From assembly GCA_036556965.1 (NCBI GenBank), contig DATBIO010000234.1, positions 1 to 14,790 of the forward strand: 14,790 bases of DNA, written 5' to 3'. Each line of letters starts with the position of its first letter. Positions within the stretch are counted from its first letter, which is position 1. The notes beneath the pieces were generated by a model. It did not search any database, was not told where the DNA came from, and saw nothing but the letters and a program-made list of their open reading frames with translations. The position numbers and the translations under genes were made by a program. This DNA is from DATBIO01 sp036556965 (GTDB lineage Bacteria > Acidobacteriota > Vicinamibacteria > Fen-336). Shown in pieces: positions 1 to 6,873 of the stretch.

Positions 1-132
1 CACTACGTGTTTCGCTACCAGCCGCGCGAGAAGGGCTTCACCCTGAGCCTCCAGTTCAAGAAGAGCCAGGTCTCGCGCGACGAGGTGATCCGCGCGCTGC
101 GTGGCATCCTCGCCGAGCTGGAGCAGTCCTAG
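1..132 (+). CDS. 3' end of an unidentified protein (partial)
   Basis: An open frame enters from the left edge and ends at a TAG (130-132), giving the last 43 residues of a protein. The tail is hydrophilic and charged. It has a short beta-like stretch (FTLSLQFKK) followed by an amphipathic helix (RDEVIRALRGILAELEQS). Codon use has the same strong G/C third-position bias as the neighbours, so it is probably a real gene end. I do not recognise the family with confidence. Tails of this style occur in some ParB-like or other DNA-binding proteins, but that is only a weak impression. It converges on the minus-strand GT-C gene, with only 4 bp between the two stop codons and no room for an intergenic terminator. 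Confidence 0.6.
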   Translation, partial: HYVFRYQPREKGFTLSLQFKKSQVSRDEVIRALRGILAELEQS

Positions 133-136
133 CCGC

Positions 137-2161
137 TCACCGCTCGAGGACGAACTTCTCGGTCAGGTAACGCACGGCGCGCGCGGAGAAGACGGCCGCG
201 TAGGCCCCCGCGTACGCCGCGCCCGCCGCGCGCGACTTCTCCCACAGCCATGCGAAGGCCGCACCCAGGGCGAGGCAGCACAGCGGGGCCACGATCTCGA
301 GGTCCTTGTTGTAACGCACGAGGTTCGGTCCGGGCAGCCCGCCGGAGGCGAGGTTGAGGAGGAGGTAGGTCGCGGCCCACGCGGCCACGAAGCGCGCGCT
401 CGCGCCGTTCAGCGCGCGCAGCACCAGCACCAGGCCGGCCACGATGACCGGCGCGAACCCGGCGTAGAAGACGTAGAGCCGCCACGCCGCCTTGCGCGCG
501 CCCCGCCAGGGATCCAGGCCGGGCCCCGCGAACGGATCGTCGGGCGCCTCGGGCGGCGCGTCGCGCAGGATCCTGGGCTGGTGCTGGAGCTTGTCGACGA
601 GGACCCGCTCCTCGGCCATGGGCACGCCCTCGCGCATGTCGAGGAAGATCGGCACGTAGCGCGCGTAGAACGCGAGGGAGAGCAGCACGCCCAGCGTGCC
701 CGCGGCGGCCAGCCCCGCCGCGTTGGCCAAGGCCGGCCGGCTGCGGTCGCGGCCGAGCTGCAGGGCGAGGAAGAGGGGCAGCAGGATGCCGAGGTTGAGC
801 AGCGACTGCGTGTACGTCAGCAGCGCGGCGCCGATCAGGGCACCGAGGGCCAGGACCACGCGCGGGCGTCTCAGGTCGTGGAGGTGCGCGAGGAGGTAGA
901 GGACGACGAGCGCGTCCATGAAATGGCCCACCAGCGCCGGGAAGTAGGCGAGGCTCAGTCGCGCGAGGAAGATCGGCAGCAGGGGCAGCGCGGCCGCTCC
1001 CGCCGCGCAGGCGCGCACGCCCAGGCGGAGGCGCCGCCCGATCCCGAAGACCACCAGCGCTTCCAGCGCGTTGAGGCACGCGGGCAACAGCGAGACGGCC
1101 ACCTCCGGGCGCAGGCCGAGGAGACGCACCAAGGGCCAGCAGAGCACGTAGAACGCGGGGGGATAGGGGAAGGCGTACCAGTGCCCGTTCTCGAGCTGCA
1201 GGCCGAGGCTGTAGCGGAACTGGTTCTCCGTGAAGCCGCGCATGAAGGCGACCAGCCCGCGGCGGGCCAGCTCGTGCGCGAACTGCGCGTGGATGCGTAC
1301 GTCCGGATAGTAGAACTGCGGGTGCAGCACGAGGACGAGGCGCACCACGACCGCGGCCAGGACGATGCCCGTGAGCACGGCGGCCATGCCTCGCGTCTCC
1401 ACGCCGAGCGCGAGGGCCGGACGCCGCAGGCGGACCAGAACCCCGGCCGCGCCCGCCGTGAGCGCGAGAGGCAGCGCACCCAGGCGCGTCACGCGCTCCA
1501 GGGCCACCGGGTCGGCCCAGGCCCCGAGAGCGCCCGCGATGGCCAGGAGGGCGGCGACGGCCACGGCGGCGGGCCGCGTGGCCCCCGCCACGCGCAGCGA
1601 GACGAAGGCGGCGAGCACGGCCAGGGCCAGGGCGGCGCCCGTGCGCGTCAGCGCCCGGAAGCCGCTCGATCCCCGCGCCACCTCGACCCAGTCGAGGGCG
1701 ATGCCCAGCGGGCTGGCCTGGGCCGAGCGCGACTCGATGAGGAGCGCGAAGGGGGCGCGGCCCTCGAGCGCGGGCAGGGGCGCCTCCACCACGTGGTAGG
1801 GCGTGCGGTCGTAGGCGCGCGCCTCGAACGACGCGACGCTCCTTCCCTCCGTGGAGACCGAGACGAGGGCGGGTTCCGCGAAGTGGCGGCGGTAACGGAG
1901 CCGGAGGCGGTGGCCGTCGCCCACCACCCGCACCGGCGCGTGCAGGCTGGAAGAGGTCAGCGTCCAGTGGAAGCGGGTGAGGCCGTCGGCGTCGCGCTCC
2001 CAGCCCCCGTCACGGAACCCGCGCGCGTACTCGACGTCGTTGGGGCCCAGGTCGATGAGGAGGACGGGGGCGGCGCGCGTGCCCAGCGCGGGCGCCGCGT
2101 ATCCGGCGACGGCCAGCAGCGCCGCCGCCAGCACGTCGCGCGCGGCGAGCCGGGACGTCAA
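137..2161 (-). CDS. GT-C-like multi-pass membrane glycosyltransferase, putative
   Basis: A 674-residue integral membrane protein. One N-terminal hydrophobic helix (about residues 8-26) is followed by a soluble, beta-rich domain (about 30-160), then roughly ten hydrophobic segments from residue 170 onward. After the second group of helices a loop reads YYPDVRIHAQFAHELARRG, followed by a YPPAFY stretch. This is typical of GT-C (GT39/ArnT-like) enzymes, where an acidic residue in the first large extracytoplasmic loop acts in catalysis. Such enzymes transfer sugars from polyprenyl-phosphate donors outside the inner membrane; donor and acceptor cannot be read here. The start is TTG at 2161, 3 bp after the methyltransferase stop, with no good Shine-Dalgarno site, so it is probably translationally coupled. 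The N-terminal extracytoplasmic domain between helix 1 and the rest is unusual for ArnT itself. Function is inferred from overall form only. Confidence 0.7.
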   Translation of the reverse strand: MTSRLAARDVLAAALLAVAGYAAPALGTRAAPVLLIDLGPNDVEYARGFRDGGWERDADGLTRFHWTLTSSSLHAPVRVVGDGHRLRLRYRRHFAEPALVSVSTEGRSVASFEARAYDRTPYHVVEAPLPALEGRAPFALLIESRSAQASPLGIALDWVEVARGSSGFRALTRTGAALALAVLAAFVSLRVAGATRPAAVAVAALLAIAGALGAWADPVALERVTRLGALPLALTAGAAGVLVRLRRPALALGVETRGMAAVLTGIVLAAVVVRLVLVLHPQFYYPDVRIHAQFAHELARRGLVAFMRGFTENQFRYSLGLQLENGHWYAFPYPPAFYVLCWPLVRLLGLRPEVAVSLLPACLNALEALVVFGIGRRLRLGVRACAAGAAALPLLPIFLARLSLAYFPALVGHFMDALVVLYLLAHLHDLRRPRVVLALGALIGAALLTYTQSLLNLGILLPLFLALQLGRDRSRPALANAAGLAAAGTLGVLLSLAFYARYVPIFLDMREGVPMAEERVLVDKLQHQPRILRDAPPEAPDDPFAGPGLDPWRGARKAAWRLYVFYAGFAPVIVAGLVLVLRALNGASARFVAAWAATYLLLNLASGGLPGPNLVRYNKDLEIVAPLCCLALGAAFAWLWEKSRAAGAAYAGAYAAVFSARAVRYLTEKFVLER

Positions 2162-2164
2162 GGC

Positions 2165-2803
2165 TCAGCGCCGCAGCACGGCGGCGTAGTAGTCGCAGAT
2201 GCCGCTCTGCAGGACCTCGTCGTGCTCGATCTGGCCGTGGGCCAGGTAGAGGCGCCGGTAGTCGTCCACCGGCCGGATGAAGTCGCCGTTCTCCACGCGG
2301 TGGATCAGGTGGCCGACGAGGTTGAGGCGCGAGCGGGTGGGGATGTCCTCGATGGCCAGGATGCGCCCGCCGCTGGCGAGCAGGCGGAAGGCCTCGGCCA
2401 GCACCGCGCCCGCCGCCTCGTCCGAGAGGTGATGCAGCAGTCCGAAGATGAGCACCTGGTCGAAGCGGGCGTCGGGCAGCTCCACCTGGCGCGCGTCGGC
2501 GGCCAGGAACGTCCCCGCCTGCGTGCGCCGGGCGTGCTCGACGTACCGCGGGTTCAGGTCCACGCCGAAGTAGTCGTCCCCGGCGAACTCGTCGGCGAAG
2601 GCGCCGGGCCCGCAGCCGAGGTCGAGGCTGCGCAGGCCGGTGCCGGGGCGCAGGTAGGCGCGGATGCGGGCGCGGATCTGCCTGAAGTTCCCCTCCAGCA
2701 GGCCGCGGCAGAACATGAAGAGCCGCGGATGGTCGGAGATGCGCTCGACGAGACGGCCGAGGAGGCCGCGTCCGTGAGCATGCTCGTGGTCGTGGGCCGG
2801 CAA
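2165..2803 (-). CDS. class I SAM-dependent methyltransferase
   Basis: A 212-residue Rossmann-fold methyltransferase. Motif I is LDLGCGPG (residues 60-67), the acidic ribose-binding position follows in YFGVDLNP (about 78-85), and later strands include DQVLIFGLLHHL and a GGRILAIED stretch, as in the Methyltransf_11/25 group. The substrate cannot be read. The family methylates lipids, quinones, sugars and small molecules, and the HHL after strand 4 recalls small-molecule enzymes. The N-terminus is histidine-rich (H4, H6, H8 and H10 in HDHEHAH), which could bind metal or be incidental. An in-frame TAG lies 15 bases upstream of the TTG at 2803, so translation starts at this TTG or further inside. 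It is the first gene of a two-gene minus-strand unit with the membrane protein and diverges from the radical SAM gene. Confidence 0.8.
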   Translation of the reverse strand: MPAHDHEHAHGRGLLGRLVERISDHPRLFMFCRGLLEGNFRQIRARIRAYLRPGTGLRSLDLGCGPGAFADEFAGDDYFGVDLNPRYVEHARRTQAGTFLAADARQVELPDARFDQVLIFGLLHHLSDEAAGAVLAEAFRLLASGGRILAIEDIPTRSRLNLVGHLIHRVENGDFIRPVDDYRRLYLAHGQIEHDEVLQSGICDYYAAVLRR

Positions 2804-2823
2804 AAGGCGCCCAGTCTATTCAG

Positions 2824-2850
2824 GCCGCCGCGCATCGTCAACGCGGCGGC
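2824..2850. repeat. perfect 9-bp inverted repeat in divergent leader
   Basis: The arms GCCGCCGCG (2824-2832) and CGCGGCGGC (2842-2850) are exact reverse complements separated by 9 bases. The repeat lies 21 bp upstream of the methyltransferase TTG. In that mRNA it would form a strong leader hairpin; as DNA it could be an operator half-site pair. No T-run follows in either direction, so a terminator is unlikely. Confidence 0.5.
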
Positions 2851-2859
2851 ATCTGTGGC

Positions 2860-2886
2860 TATAAATGGCTCCTGGAGCCAATTATG
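2860..2886. promoter_or_regulatory. divergent promoter core with central palindrome
   Basis: This is the most AT-rich stretch I noticed in the window. A TATAAA (2860-2865, plus strand, 5/6 to the -10 consensus) and a CATAAT (2886-2881, minus strand, 5/6) flank a perfect palindrome, TGGCTCC-T-GGAGCCA (2866-2880). Either transcript would start inside the palindrome, as expected for an operator controlling both the methyltransferase and radical SAM genes. No convincing -35 boxes are seen at 17-18 bp, so an activator or alternative sigma factor may be involved. The promoter reading is inference; the palindrome is exact. Confidence 0.4.
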
Positions 2887-2894
2887 GAAAATAG

Positions 2895-2921
2895 GCCGCC
2901 CCCTCCTCACCGGTGGGCGGC
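2895..2921. repeat. 7-bp inverted repeat in radical SAM leader
   Basis: GCCGCCC (2895-2901) and GGGCGGC (2915-2921) are exact complements around a 13-base loop. The repeat ends 24 bp before the radical SAM ATG. It could fold in the leader RNA or be part of the regulator-binding region. At this GC content a single such repeat may occur by chance. Confidence 0.35.
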
Positions 2922-2945
2922 TTCGGGTAGACTTAGGGACGCACC

Positions 2946-3986
2946 ATGTGGAGAGCGGCCGCAAGGGCGCGCCGGGCCTACCGGCGAGCGCACCGGGCCC
3001 TGCGCGTGTCCAGGGAAGTGGCCCGCGCCTTCACCCACCGCTACCACCCCGTGCTCGCGCACGTCATCCCCATGCGGCGCTGCAACCTGGCCTGCGCCTA
3101 CTGCAACGAGTACGACGCCGTCTCCGCGCCCGTGCCCCTCTCCACCATGCTGCGCCGCCTGGACCTCCTGGCCGACCTCGGCACGGCCATGATCACCGTG
3201 AGCGGGGGAGAGCCCCTCCTCCACCCGGAGCTCGAGACGCTGGTGGCCCACGTGCGGCGCCGGGGCATGATCGCCTCGCTCATCACCAACGGCTACCTCT
3301 TGACGCGGGAGCGCATCGCCGCTTTCAACGAGGCCGGCCTCGACTACCTCCAGATCAGCATCGACAACGTGGAGCCCGACAGCACCTCGATGAAGAGCCT
3401 GCGGCTGCTGGAGCCCAAGCTGCGCTGGCTGGCCGAGGGGGCCGACTTCGGCGTGAACATCAACTCCGTGGTGGGGGTGGGGATCAAGTGTCCCGAGGAC
3501 GCCCTCGTCATCGCCCGCCGCGCGCGGGCCCTCGGGTTCACCTCCTCCATCGGCATCCTGCACGACGGCCGTGGCCAGCTCCAGGGGCTGGACGAGCGCC
3601 ACATGGCCGTGTACCGCGAGCTGAAGCGGCTGGGCTCGCGCCGCGACGCGCGCGTCAACGCGTTGTTCCAGGACAACCTGGCCGCGGGGAAGCCCAACGA
3701 CTGGAGCTGTCGGGCGGGATCGCGCTACCTCTACGTGGACGAGGGGGGGATGGTCAGCTACTGCTCGCAGATGCGCGGGGTCCCCGGCATCCCCCTCGAG
3801 CGGTACGCGAAGGCCGACGTCGTGCGGGAGTACGGCACCGGCAAGCCGTGCGCGCCCTACTGCACCATCAACTGCGTCCAGCGCGTAGCCATCTTCGACA
3901 ACTGGCGCGCGCCGCAGAGCGCCTGGGCCACCTTGCGCCCCGCCCCCCGGCTCGGCACCGGGGCGCGGCCCTTCGCCGAGAACTAG
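2946..3986 (+). CDS. radical SAM protein with SPASM-like C-terminal cysteines
   Basis: A 346-residue radical SAM enzyme. The 4Fe-4S/SAM motif is CNLACAYC (C46, C50, C53; CX3CX2C). It is followed by the SAM-binding GGEP in VSGGEPLLHPE, and by SLITNGYLL and YLQISID strands of the partial TIM barrel. The C-terminal part carries C255, C273, C302, C306 and C310, the last three spaced CX3CX3C. This is like a SPASM/twitch auxiliary cluster region. Such proteins modify peptides, sugars or lipids by hydrogen abstraction; no substrate is visible. There is no B12-binding domain ahead of the barrel. The N-terminus is basic and amphipathic (about 1-30), possibly membrane-associating. The start ATG has AGGGA about 6 bases upstream. 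The SDR gene follows after 7 bp, so the two are co-transcribed. Resemblance to HpnH-type lipid enzymes is limited to the general radical SAM fold. Confidence 0.85.
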   Translation: MWRAAARARRAYRRAHRALRVSREVARAFTHRYHPVLAHVIPMRRCNLACAYCNEYDAVSAPVPLSTMLRRLDLLADLGTAMITVSGGEPLLHPELETLVAHVRRRGMIASLITNGYLLTRERIAAFNEAGLDYLQISIDNVEPDSTSMKSLRLLEPKLRWLAEGADFGVNINSVVGVGIKCPEDALVIARRARALGFTSSIGILHDGRGQLQGLDERHMAVYRELKRLGSRRDARVNALFQDNLAAGKPNDWSCRAGSRYLYVDEGGMVSYCSQMRGVPGIPLERYAKADVVREYGTGKPCAPYCTINCVQRVAIFDNWRAPQSAWATLRPAPRLGTGARPFAEN

Positions 3987-3993
3987 CCCGCGG

Positions 3994-4788
3994 ATGGCTT
4001 CGCCCCCATCCGGCGCGGCGGAGTCCCATGCCCTGGTCACCGGGGCCAGCAGCGGAATCGGTGCCGCGTTCGCGCGGACCCTGGCCGCCCGCGGGTGGCG
4101 GCTCGTGCTCGTGGCGCGGCGGGCGGACCGGCTCACGGCCCTGGCCCACGAACTGGGTCCCGAGCGCACGGTGGTCCTGCCCGTCGACCTGGCGCGCCCG
4201 GAAGCCGCGGACGACGTGGAGCGCGCGCTGGCGGAGCGCGGAGTCGCGGTGGAGCTGCTCGTCAACAACGCCGGCGTGGGCCACACCGGCCGGTTCGTCG
4301 AGCAGCCCGAGGACCGGCTCCTCCAGATGGTGGACCTCAACGCCCGGGCCATGGTGGCCCTGACCCGCCGGCTGCTGCCGGCCATGGTCGCGCGGGGCCG
4401 CGGCGCCGTGGTGAACGTGGTCTCCACGTCCGCCTTCCAGCCCGTGCCCTACCTGGCCATCTACGGGGCGAGCAAGGCCTTCGCCCTCTCCTTCACGGAG
4501 GCCCTGGCCGACGAGCTGCGGGGCACGGGAGTGCGGGTCCAGGCCCTGTGCCCGGGGCTGACGGCCACCGAGTTCCAGGAGGTAGCCGGCACGGACCAGG
4601 TGCTCTTCAACCGCACCGGCTCCATGACGCCGGCGGCGGTGGCGGAGGCCTCGCTGGCGGCGCTGGAGCGCGGACGGCTGCGCGTGATCCCCGGCTGGTC
4701 GAACCGCCTGGTGGCGGCGGCGCAGGCGTGGGCTCCCCGCTGGATCGTGCGCCGCGTGGGGGCCGCGCTCTTCCGGCCGCGGCAATGA
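3994..4788 (+). CDS. short-chain dehydrogenase/reductase (possible ketolipid reductase)
   Basis: A 264-residue classical SDR. The cofactor motif TGASSGIG spans residues 16-23, with R-R after strand 2 (VARRADRL) favouring NADP(H). NNAG is at 91-94. The catalytic set is Ser144, Tyr157 and Lys161 (YGASK), with the usual 13-residue Ser-Tyr spacing. A PGLTATEF stretch follows, and the C-terminal region is longer and partly hydrophobic. These enzymes reduce ketones or oxidise alcohols. Because an AONS/SPT-like ketone-forming enzyme begins 142 bp downstream, a 3-ketosphinganine-reductase-like role is a reasonable guess, but motifs alone do not separate that from other SDRs. It follows the radical SAM gene by 7 bp, and its start ATG has a poor Shine-Dalgarno site, so translation is probably coupled. 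Confidence 0.85.
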   Translation: MASPPSGAAESHALVTGASSGIGAAFARTLAARGWRLVLVARRADRLTALAHELGPERTVVLPVDLARPEAADDVERALAERGVAVELLVNNAGVGHTGRFVEQPEDRLLQMVDLNARAMVALTRRLLPAMVARGRGAVVNVVSTSAFQPVPYLAIYGASKAFALSFTEALADELRGTGVRVQALCPGLTATEFQEVAGTDQVLFNRTGSMTPAAVAEASLAALERGRLRVIPGWSNRLVAAAQAWAPRWIVRRVGAALFRPRQ

Positions 4789-4850
4789 TCTGAGCCATAG
4801 CCACTTCCGCGCAACCGGGCTCATTTCCCTTCCCGTGGCGCCCAGCCCCT

Positions 4851-4859
4851 TGGTATCAT
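4851..4859 (+). promoter_or_regulatory. extended -10 promoter candidate for the lipid operon
   Basis: TGG-TATCAT is a TGn extended -10 with 5 of 6 matches to TATAAT, in the gap after the SDR gene. It would start transcription near 4866, about 65 bases ahead of the AONS-like ATG. No clear -35 is seen at 16-18 bp upstream, which an extended -10 can tolerate. It would let the six-gene operon be transcribed apart from the radical SAM-SDR pair. Confidence 0.45.
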
Positions 4860-4885
4860 GTGCCCCCGACGCGCGTTTCCTTTCT

Positions 4886-4913
4886 GCCGCTGCCGTGACG
4901 TGGATGCAGCGGC
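4886..4913 (+). promoter_or_regulatory. leader hairpin upstream of the AONS-like gene
   Basis: GCCGCTGC (4886-4893) pairs exactly with GCAGCGGC (4906-4913) around a 12-base loop. The stem ends 5 bases before the GGAGAGA ribosome-binding site (4919-4925), which is itself 5-6 bases before the ATG. There is no T-run, so it is not an ordinary terminator. It may affect mRNA stability, ribosome access or regulator binding. Confidence 0.45.
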
Positions 4914-4930
4914 CTCATGGAGAGAACAAG

Positions 4931-6214
4931 ATGGAGGCGGCCCAGAAGAAAGACGGCGCCCGATCGGTCTTCACCGACTACGACTACTCCAACTTCTACT
5001 ATGGGGCCGGCGAAGACCCCCTGAACCTGCTCGCGCCGTTCCGCGAGTGGTACCGCGAGGCCGTTCCCAACGGGTACTACCTCTACTCCGAGCCGCTGCA
5101 GGAGGCGCCCACCACCATCACCCGCGTGCGCAACCGCCGCACGGGCGAGGTCCAGGAGCTGCTGAACCTCGCCTCCTACAACTACCTCGGCATCTCCTAC
5201 CGCCCCGAGGTGAAGCGGGCCGCCATCGAGGCGGTCGAGAAGTACGGCCTGGGCGCCTCGGGCTCGCCCATCCTGTCCGGCACCATGGACATCCACCAGG
5301 AGCTCGCCCAGACCATGGCCGAGTTCAAGGACAAGCCCGCCGCCATCCTCTTCCCGACCGGTTACAGCGCCAACGTCGGCTTCATCTCCGCCATCATGCG
5401 CTCGGGCGACACCATCTTCTGCGACCAGTACGCGCACGCCTCCGTGGTGGACGGCGCCATCCTGGCCAAGTCCAAGACCGTCTTCTTCCGGCACAACAAC
5501 CCCCTGGACCTCGAGCGCAAGATCAAGGACGTCCGCGGCAAGAAGCTGGTGGTGGTGGAGGGCGTCTACTCCATGGACGGCGACGTCTGCACCCTGCCCG
5601 AGATCGTGGAGGTGGCCAAGCGCCACGGCGCGCGCGTGCTCATCGACGAGGCGCACTCCACCTTCCTCTTCGGCCCCAACGGGCGCGGGGTGGCCGAGCA
5701 CTTCTCGCTCGACGGCGAGATCGATTTCCACCTCGGCACCTTCTCCAAGAGCCTGGGCGGGCAGGGCGGCTTCGTGTGCGGGTCCCAGGACCTCATCGAC
5801 TACGTGAACGCCTTCGGGCGCTCGCGCTTCTTCTCCTGCAACCTGGCCCCGCCCGTGGCGGCGGGCCTCCTGGCCGGCCTGCGCATCGTCATGGAGGAGC
5901 CCCAGCTCCGCGCCCGCCTCTGGAGCAACGTGGCCTACCTGCGCCGCCGCTTCGCGGAGGAGGGCGTGGACATCGGCAAGTCCACCTCGCAGGTGATGCC
6001 GGTGATGGTCAACAACGACGCCAAGGTGTTCGCCATCGCGGAGAAGGTCCAGGACCGCGGCCTCTTCCTGCAGCCCGTGACCTACCCGGCGGTGCCCAAG
6101 CACAAGTCCCGCCTGCGCATCTCCGTCTCCGCCGCGCACACCGAGGAGCAGCTCGAGCGGGCGGTGCAGGTCATCGCGGGGGTGCTTCGGGAAGAGGGGA
6201 TATGTCGGAGCTGA
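4931..6214 (+). CDS. serine palmitoyltransferase-like AONS-family enzyme
   Basis: A 427-residue PLP enzyme of the alpha-oxoamine synthase family, which condenses an amino acid with an acyl-thioester and releases CO2. Visible hallmarks are NLASYNYLGIS near residue 80, His169 in YAHASVVDG (expected to stack on PLP), the cofactor-binding DEAHS (D239, H242), and the PLP lysine K273 in GTFSKSLGGQGG. The N-terminal segment (NFYYGAGEDP, then FREWYREAVPNGYYLYSEPL) is longer than in BioF and Kbl and resembles serine palmitoyltransferases; the length also fits bacterial SPTs of about 420 residues. The ATG at 4931 has a good Shine-Dalgarno site; an upstream in-frame GTG (4835) lies before the promoter candidate and was not used. 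It heads the lipid operon and overlaps the next gene by 13 bp. The predicted product is a 3-keto long-chain base, though the amino acid is unproven. BioF is less likely given the lipid neighbours. Confidence 0.85.
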   Translation: MEAAQKKDGARSVFTDYDYSNFYYGAGEDPLNLLAPFREWYREAVPNGYYLYSEPLQEAPTTITRVRNRRTGEVQELLNLASYNYLGISYRPEVKRAAIEAVEKYGLGASGSPILSGTMDIHQELAQTMAEFKDKPAAILFPTGYSANVGFISAIMRSGDTIFCDQYAHASVVDGAILAKSKTVFFRHNNPLDLERKIKDVRGKKLVVVEGVYSMDGDVCTLPEIVEVAKRHGARVLIDEAHSTFLFGPNGRGVAEHFSLDGEIDFHLGTFSKSLGGQGGFVCGSQDLIDYVNAFGRSRFFSCNLAPPVAAGLLAGLRIVMEEPQLRARLWSNVAYLRRRFAEEGVDIGKSTSQVMPVMVNNDAKVFAIAEKVQDRGLFLQPVTYPAVPKHKSRLRISVSAAHTEEQLERAVQVIAGVLREEGICRS

Positions 6215-6873
6215 CGCGTTACGGATATCGTGACGCGATCAGCGGCTTCTTCGAGTTCCCGACCGAGAACGCGCGCCGCATCCTGCCCGCGCACCTGGAG
6301 CCGGCCGAGCTCCACCACGGCAGCAGCATCTTCTCCATGACCTGCTTCGACTTCACGGAGAGCATGGTGGGCGCATACGGCGAGCTGGTGCTGGCCGTCA
6401 TCGTCTCGCCCCTGGTCAAGCCCGGCGAGCGGCTGCCGAAATCGGCCTTCTACCCCTTCGTGGTGGCCACCACCACCCGGGCCGCGCGCGAGCACGCCAT
6501 CGAGCGCTGGCACCTTCCCCACTGGATGGAAGACGTGCAGATGTCCTTCGACCGCGGGGAGGACCGGCTCACGGCGCGGGTGGAGGCGCAGGGGGAGCCG
6601 GTGGCCGAGCTGTCCATCGGCCAGCACTCCTGGCAGCCCGTGAACCACCTCTACCAGTGCTTCATGAAGGACGACAACGCCTACCTGGCCAAGATCACCA
6701 TGGAGGGGAGCCAGAGCGAGCACGAGGAGGAGACCGGCCAGGTCCGCCTCTTCGACCACCCGCTCCACGGCCCGCTGCGCATCGCCGACGTGTTCGACGT
6801 TCCCTTCCGCGAGATCTGGATGCGCGACGGCATGCAGACCTTCGAGCCGCTCCAGGTCCTCGAAACCGCCTGA
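6202..6873 (+). CDS. acetoacetate decarboxylase-fold protein lacking the usual lysines
   Basis: A 223-residue protein resembling the acetoacetate decarboxylase (ADC) superfamily: an N-terminal ILPAHLEPAEL, then a FDFTESMVGAYGEL stretch matching the ADC pattern of Asp-Tyr/Phe plus G-x-Y-x-E, then the helix-turn ahead of the active site. In decarboxylases this last region reads roughly E-x-W-G-F/Y-P-K-K with a Schiff-base lysine. Here the matching segment is ERWHLPHW (residues about 102-109), with His107-Trp108 in place of the two lysines. It is therefore unlikely to be a true acetoacetate decarboxylase. It may bind or transform a keto-lipid, or act as a non-Schiff-base hydratase or aldolase. 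The ATG at 6202 lies inside the preceding gene and is preceded by an AGAGGGG Shine-Dalgarno site. The family call rests on pattern memory and is moderately secure; the role in the operon is unknown. Confidence 0.65.
   Translation: MSELTRYGYRDAISGFFEFPTENARRILPAHLEPAELHHGSSIFSMTCFDFTESMVGAYGELVLAVIVSPLVKPGERLPKSAFYPFVVATTTRAAREHAIERWHLPHWMEDVQMSFDRGEDRLTARVEAQGEPVAELSIGQHSWQPVNHLYQCFMKDDNAYLAKITMEGSQSEHEEETGQVRLFDHPLHGPLRIADVFDVPFREIWMRDGMQTFEPLQVLETA

Noticed and set aside
101..4363. Very long plus-strand open frame of about 1,420 codons
   Set aside because: It runs antisense to the GT-C and methyltransferase genes and out of frame through the radical SAM and SDR genes; low-complexity Arg/Gly/Ala/His content is typical of a GC-rich shadow frame.
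4858..4930. Longer version of the AONS-like protein starting at GTG 4835
   Set aside because: The extra residues are unlike family N-termini and would overlap the promoter candidate; the ATG at 4931 has a good ribosome-binding site.
4856..6139. Minus-strand open frame of 427 codons opposite the AONS-like gene
   Set aside because: It mirrors a well-supported gene with catalytic motifs and has a low-complexity Val/His/Leu/Gly-rich product, as expected of a shadow.
4931..6214. BioF or threonine-related Kbl assignment for the AONS enzyme
   Set aside because: Motifs are shared across the family, but the long N-terminal segment and lipid-gene neighbours favour an SPT-like role; not excluded by sequence alone.
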